A program made the translations under genes and the position numbers. Under the pieces are notes generated by a model. It was not told the origin of the DNA. It did no database searches and was given only the letters and a program-made list of their open reading frames with translations. Positions 60,779-64,000 of a stretch of 64,000 bases of DNA are shown one piece after another. The number at the start of each line of letters is the position of its first letter. Positions within the stretch are counted from its first letter, which is position 1. Origin of the DNA: an uncultured Bacilli bacterium (GTDB taxonomy: Bacteria > Bacillota_I > Bacilli_A > RF39 > UBA660); assembly GCA_934085825.1 (NCBI GenBank), contig CAKOHR010000005.1:45485-109484 (forward strand), in the 5' to 3' direction.

Positions 60779-60806
60779 TTGACATTTAGAAATTTTGTAG
60801 TATAAT
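60779..60806 (+). promoter_or_regulatory. Promoter of the 60834 gene
   Basis: TTGACA 60779-60784, a 16-base spacer and TATAAT 60801-60806: both perfect consensus hexamers. GGGAGGA ribosome site before ATG 60834. Confidence 0.85.
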
Positions 60807-60833
60807 ATGCAATATTAAAAGGGAGGAAGTAGA

Positions 60834-61265
60834 ATGATTAATAGTGAGAGAAAGGAATATTACGAATTGCAAATATATAACAGTGATAGTTATTCTCCGA
60901 TTACTACAAGTAAAGTAGATGATTTTTTATTAGAACAATTGTCAAGTCCAGCCATGAAAGATTTTAATCTTATAATAATTGCGAAATGTACAAAGTTTAT
61001 GAACAATACATTTGTAAATCCACAAATTATAATATATGACAGATATGAATGGAATGTAGGACCAATGTCAGTTGAAGATATATATGGTGATAATAAAACA
61101 GTAACTTGCTGTTTTAATGATAAGAAAAATTTATATTTTAATGGTGAATTAAAATTGTTTCCATGTAATAATCAAGAAGAAATGATAGAAAAGTATAATA
61201 CACTATCAGATTCTTTAACTAAAGGAAAAATATTGAGAAGAATATTAACAAAACTAAAAAAATAA
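60834..61265 (+). CDS. Unrecognised cytoplasmic protein
   Basis: A 143-residue soluble protein with a beta-rich middle (FNLIIIAKCTKFMNN, NPQIIIYDRYEWNVG) and a helical C-terminus (KGKILRRILTKLKK). Five cysteines, none in an evident motif. No family recognised. A consensus promoter, a strong ribosome site and no partner genes show that it is expressed alone, probably strongly. Confidence 0.6.
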   Translation: MINSERKEYYELQIYNSDSYSPITTSKVDDFLLEQLSSPAMKDFNLIIIAKCTKFMNNTFVNPQIIIYDRYEWNVGPMSVEDIYGDNKTVTCCFNDKKNLYFNGELKLFPCNNQEEMIEKYNTLSDSLTKGKILRRILTKLKK

Positions 61266-61408
61266 ATACTATATAAAATAAAGTAGAAGACTACTAAAAT
61301 CAAAAAAGAATATATTTAAGTATGCAACATTATGAAGTAGAGGTCTATGATAGCGTAGTGAATTGTTAATGTCAATATAATTTTGCACAAAAAAGGAAAA
61401 ATAACTAT

Positions 61409-61437
61409 GTACAAAAATGGGAATATTATTGTATAAT
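61409..61437 (+). promoter_or_regulatory. Promoter of the PIN-GNAT gene
   Basis: TGTACA 61409-61414, a 17-base spacer, TATAAT 61432-61437. A short palindrome CTGTGATATTACAG lies in the leader (61453-61466). The leader is about 55 bases long. Confidence 0.5.
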
Positions 61438-61497
61438 TAATTTTTAAATTTGCTGTGATATTACAGAGATAAATTTTGAAAGGAACAAAGGCTAATA

Positions 61498-62478
61498 ATG
61501 CAAAAAATTTTATTAGATACAAACTTATTAATATGTAGTAAAAATCAAAATGATATTGATAAGAAAGTATTGGAACTTACAAAAATACTTTATGATTCAA
61601 ATAATTATAGAATAGTAATTCATCCGATGGCATTAAAAAATTTAAGTAACATCAAAAATCCAAATGAAAGAGAAATATTTTTTCATAAAATTAAAGCATA
61701 TTCTCTTATTGAAAATGTTCCTAAAGCTAGTGAAAGCTTTAACAATGTAGTAAGATGTTCAAAAACTTCAAATGACATGATTAATAATAATTTATTATAT
61801 GCTATATATACAGATTATGTTAGTTATTTAATTACTAATGATAAAAAACTAAAAAACAAGGCTAAAAAAATAAATTTAAGCAAAAGAGTTTTAAGAATTG
61901 ACGATGCTATAAATTTATTTAAATCACTTGAAGAAAAAGAAACAAGAAACCAAGCTTTTATAAATTATGAATTTTTATATAATATAGATTTAGAAGATGA
62001 GTTTTTTGACTCATTAAAAACAGATTATAAAGATTTTGAAAATTGGTATAAGAAAAAAACTCTTGATGGAAATAAAGCTTTTATTACAAGGCATGCTAAT
62101 AACAAAATTGGTTCATTTTTAATGTTAAAAACGGAAGATGAAAATGAAGATTACTCAGAATTTAAGAAACCATTTAAAAAAGGTAGAAGATTAAAAGTAG
62201 CAACTTTTAAAGTAGCAAATACAGGCAATAAAATTGGTGAAAGCTATATTAAAATAATTATAAGTGAAGCAATAAAGAATAGGGTTGATGAAATATATGT
62301 TACAGTTTTTAAAAAACAAGAGGCATTAATTAAATTGTTTTTGGAATATGGATTTAAGCAAAAAACTACAAAAATGACGGAAAAGACTGATGGAAATTTT
62401 GAACAAGAACTAGTTTTTGTAAAAAAATGTTTTGATCAAGTTGACAACCATTTAACCCAAAATATAATTAAAAATTAA
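61498..62478 (+). CDS. PIN-domain protein fused to GNAT acetyltransferase
   Basis: The 326-residue protein joins a PIN-like nuclease domain (1 to about 140: ILLDTNLLICSKN with D7, SNDMINNNLLYAIYTD with D93, YLITNDKKLKNKA with D115) to a GNAT domain (about 190-315: KIGSFLMLK, KVATFKVANTGNKIGESYIK, IIISEAIKNRVDEIYVTVF, LEYGFKQ). PIN domains cut RNA; GNAT domains acetylate amines. The middle acidic residue of the PIN site is unclear, so activity is likely but not certain. The next gene, an ASCH protein, has a promoter of its own 41 bases later. The pair resembles a toxin-like or RNA-modifying module. Confidence 0.8.
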   Translation: MQKILLDTNLLICSKNQNDIDKKVLELTKILYDSNNYRIVIHPMALKNLSNIKNPNEREIFFHKIKAYSLIENVPKASESFNNVVRCSKTSNDMINNNLLYAIYTDYVSYLITNDKKLKNKAKKINLSKRVLRIDDAINLFKSLEEKETRNQAFINYEFLYNIDLEDEFFDSLKTDYKDFENWYKKKTLDGNKAFITRHANNKIGSFLMLKTEDENEDYSEFKKPFKKGRRLKVATFKVANTGNKIGESYIKIIISEAIKNRVDEIYVTVFKKQEALIKLFLEYGFKQKTTKMTEKTDGNFEQELVFVKKCFDQVDNHLTQNIIKN

Positions 62479-62489
62479 TGATTTTGTGA

Positions 62490-62495
62490 TATAAT
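62490..62495 (+). promoter_or_regulatory. Extended -10 of the ASCH gene
   Basis: TG-A-TATAAT, with TATAAT at 62490-62495, 25 bases before the ASCH start; GCAGGAGG ribosome site between. The gene can therefore be made apart from the PIN-GNAT gene. Confidence 0.5.
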
Positions 62496-62519
62496 CGTTA
62501 AAGTAAGCAGGAGGTTAAA

Positions 62520-62894
62520 ATGTGTACTATATTATTACCTATAAAACCAGAATACGCCAATAAAATTATTGAACAAACTAAGTTATATGAATATAGAAAA
62601 AAAATTTGTAAAAGAAAAATAGAAAAAATCGTTATTTATAGTACTTCTCCGGTAAAAAAAGTAATTGCTGAAGTTGAGGTTAAATCAGTACTTTCAAATA
62701 CTCCTAGTAAATTATGGAACGAAACAAAAAAATATTCAGGAATTTCAAAAGATAAGTATATGAAATATTTTGAAAATACTGAAATTGCTTTTGCATATGA
62801 ACTTGGAAAAATCACTATTTATAAGCAACCAAAAATGTTAAAAGATATTGGAATTAATTACTATCCCCAATCTTATGTATATTTGAAAGATTAA
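62520..62894 (+). CDS. ASCH-domain (PUA-like) protein
   Basis: The 124-residue protein is a single ASCH-type domain: LPIKPEYANKIIEQTKLYEY, RKKICKRKIEKIVIYSTSPV, KKVIAEVEVKSVL, and AFAYELGKITIYKQPKML. The K-YEYR pair and the SP-V-KKVIAEVE strands fit the fold, whose members bind RNA or remove modified nucleosides (amidohydrolase type). Such proteins are encoded beside GNAT or PIN proteins in many Bacillota, which is my recollection and not a count. Its partner is the gene before. Confidence 0.8.
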   Translation: MCTILLPIKPEYANKIIEQTKLYEYRKKICKRKIEKIVIYSTSPVKKVIAEVEVKSVLSNTPSKLWNETKKYSGISKDKYMKYFENTEIAFAYELGKITIYKQPKMLKDIGINYYPQSYVYLKD

Positions 62895-62906
62895 TATATA
62901 ATAAAG

Positions 62907-62931
62907 AATCAGTCAAAGATGACTGATTTTT
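62907..62931 (+). terminator. Terminator of the ASCH gene
   Basis: AATCAGTCA (62907-62915), loop AAGA, TGACTGATT (62920-62928), T run. Perfect 9-base stem. Confidence 0.88.
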
Positions 62932-63181
62932 AACCTTTTATTTCTATGTTTAACATAAAACAAACACCTTTACACAACAAAAAAACTAACTATTTCTAGT
63001 TAGTATTTATTACTTAAACTCGAAAAGTTCGAGTTTCCTATCAATCTGGAGCGATAACAAAGGTTATTTGAAACTCCTAATAGTAAAAGTTGATAAACAA
63101 CTAATCACTAAAATAATAATAATAATAACATGTTTTTCTAAAATATTAAATAGATTTAAAGAAATTTGAGTAAATAAATGG
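62932..63181. other. Intergenic stretch with several hairpins, no gene
   Basis: Three hairpins in 130 bases: CTAACTA-TTTC-TAGTTAG (about 62987-63004), AAACTCGAA-AAG-TTCGAGTTT (63016-63036), and GGAG-GATAAC-AAAG-GTTATT-CTCC (about 63046-63077). A short AAT microsatellite is near 63115. No frame looks like a gene, and I see no tRNA. A structured RNA leader of the next gene, or a decayed element, is possible. Confidence 0.45.
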
Positions 63182-63187
63182 TATAAT
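63182..63187 (+). promoter_or_regulatory. Extended -10 of the radical SAM gene
   Basis: TGG-TATAAT at 63179-63187, then GGGG ribosome site and ATG 63219. No -35 at proper distance, so the TG motif should carry it. Confidence 0.5.
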
Positions 63188-63218
63188 ATATTTAGAAATT
63201 CATTCAGGGGATGATAGT

Positions 63219-64000
63219 ATGCTTAAAGAAGTAAAAATTGAATTAACTAATAAATGTTCTAGAAATTGTAAACATTGTTCTAGTAATGCTACTAGTAGTA
63301 TTGGTAATTTAAAGATTTTAGATTTTGAAGATGTATCTAGAATAATTAAAGAAGCAAAGTTAATGGGTGCTGATACTATTGTTTTTACTGGTGGAGAGCC
63401 TTTAATGTATGATAGACTACCAGAACTAGTTGAATTAACTTCAAAATTAGGAATGAAATCAACTATTTATACATTTGCATATAGAACCGATGATACTTTA
63501 AATAAATATAGACAATTAATTGATTTAGGATTAAATAAAATAGTTTATTCACTTGCTGATTCACTATCTGATGAAGAAGATATTTCAGTTTATGATAAAA
63601 CTGAATTCTTTGATAAAGTATTTGAAAACAATAATGCAAGATTAGGGTTTCATTATACAGTTTCAAAAGATTCTTTTTCTATATTAGAATCAGTAGTAAC
63701 CGAAACTATTGAAACATTTAAAAGTAGAAGTTATTTTGATAGAGTTAGTTTATTAAGGTTTGTTCCACATGGTAAAGGAACAACTGATATGGACTTATCA
63801 AAAGAAGAATTATTAGCAATTAAAAACCTTTATTTAAATTCAAATGATAAAGATAAAATTAGATTAGGAACTCCTTGGAATATACTTGGTATTGAAAATA
63901 CACCTTGTATTATAGCTGATGAAATAATGATAATTGGATTTGATGGAATAGCTTATCCGTGTGATTCTATTAAATATTTTACTAAATTAGGTATTAGTGG
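63219..64000 (+). CDS. Radical SAM protein (partial, runs off the right edge)
   Basis: The frame from ATG 63219 (behind AGGGG) has no stop to the window's end, giving the first 260 residues. It has the cluster motif C-S-R-N-C-K-H-C (residues 13-20) and the GGEP motif (VFTGGEPLM), then the alternating strands of a radical SAM barrel. Near the end comes TPCIIADEIMIIGFDGIAYP, followed by CDS, which looks like the start of a SPASM/Twitch-type extension. Proteins of this kind modify peptides or proteins, but the substrate, if any, lies outside the window. Confidence 0.9.
   Translation, partial: MLKEVKIELTNKCSRNCKHCSSNATSSIGNLKILDFEDVSRIIKEAKLMGADTIVFTGGEPLMYDRLPELVELTSKLGMKSTIYTFAYRTDDTLNKYRQLIDLGLNKIVYSLADSLSDEEDISVYDKTEFFDKVFENNNARLGFHYTVSKDSFSILESVVTETIETFKSRSYFDRVSLLRFVPHGKGTTDMDLSKEELLAIKNLYLNSNDKDKIRLGTPWNILGIENTPCIIADEIMIIGFDGIAYPCDSIKYFTKLGIS

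Noticed and set aside
63463..63666. A 67-codon minus-strand frame in the radical SAM gene
   Set aside because: Antisense to a clear radical SAM frame.
1..64000. tRNA, rRNA or CRISPR arrays
   Set aside because: I saw no cloverleaf with CCA-proximal stem, no rRNA-like conserved text and no regularly spaced repeats; rare short palindromes are terminators.

Overview
The window comes from a very AT-rich, gene-dense Bacillota genome with standard code use: TGA is a real stop, for example at the ends of the superoxide reductase gene and the GNAT-MazG gene, and Trp is TGG. The mix of genes (rimP-nusA-ylxR-infB-rbfA-truB, short two-residue AxA/lipobox secretion signals, a spoIVA sporulation gene, InlB-like repeats, a monoderm Tad-like pilus locus without outer-membrane parts) points to an uncultured, small-genome, probably anaerobic gut bacterium of the Bacilli/Erysipelotrichia/RF39 neighbourhood. 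That placement is inference; no rRNA is present to test it.

Layout. 1-9.9 kb: an accessory stretch with a surface protein, a decayed gene, a complete desulfoferrodoxin-type superoxide reductase, a membrane-anchored zinc peptidase, a GNAT-MazG fusion, an M14 peptidase, a three-gene operon of helical-repeat proteins and a phosphoesterase with a damaged active site. 10.0-24.2 kb: the most distinctive block, a Tad/Flp-like pilus or secretion locus (giant cysteine-rich secreted protein, tandem CpaB proteins, CpaF ATPase, TadB, TadC, five small pilin-like proteins, a CpaE/TadZ-like protein with a non-canonical P-loop, two VirB2/TrbC-like two-helix proteins) and a convergent pilin-like surface protein. 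24.4-29.3 kb: uvrA behind a LexA-box-like operator, then lgt-trxB. 29.7-37.1 kb: a second zinc peptidase of the same type, then mazEF lying directly in front of gltX-cysS-dac-uppS. 37-46.3 kb: ssb, a RNase J with an altered metal motif, ackA, an NrnA-like DHH protein, recX and a lipoprotein fused to the same VirB2-like two-helix domain found in the pilus locus. 46.4-52 kb: the rimP-nusA-ylxR-infB-rbfA-truB operon with a RimP that lacks its second domain. 52-64 kb: SWIM-SNF2 helicase, serine hydrolase, membrane-bound XRE regulator, secreted protein, spoIVA with a sigma-E-like promoter, a PIN-GNAT fusion followed by an ASCH protein, and the start of a radical SAM protein.

The pilus block reads as one machine: CpaF powers assembly through TadB/TadC, the small pilin-like proteins would make the filament (two of them have their own strong promoter), CpaB/SAF proteins and the VirB2-like proteins are envelope parts, and the 1150-residue secreted protein is the likely cell-distal adhesin. 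No prepilin peptidase is encoded in the window. Terminators are tightly packed: many hairpins contain the stop codon of the gene they end, and several serve both strands.
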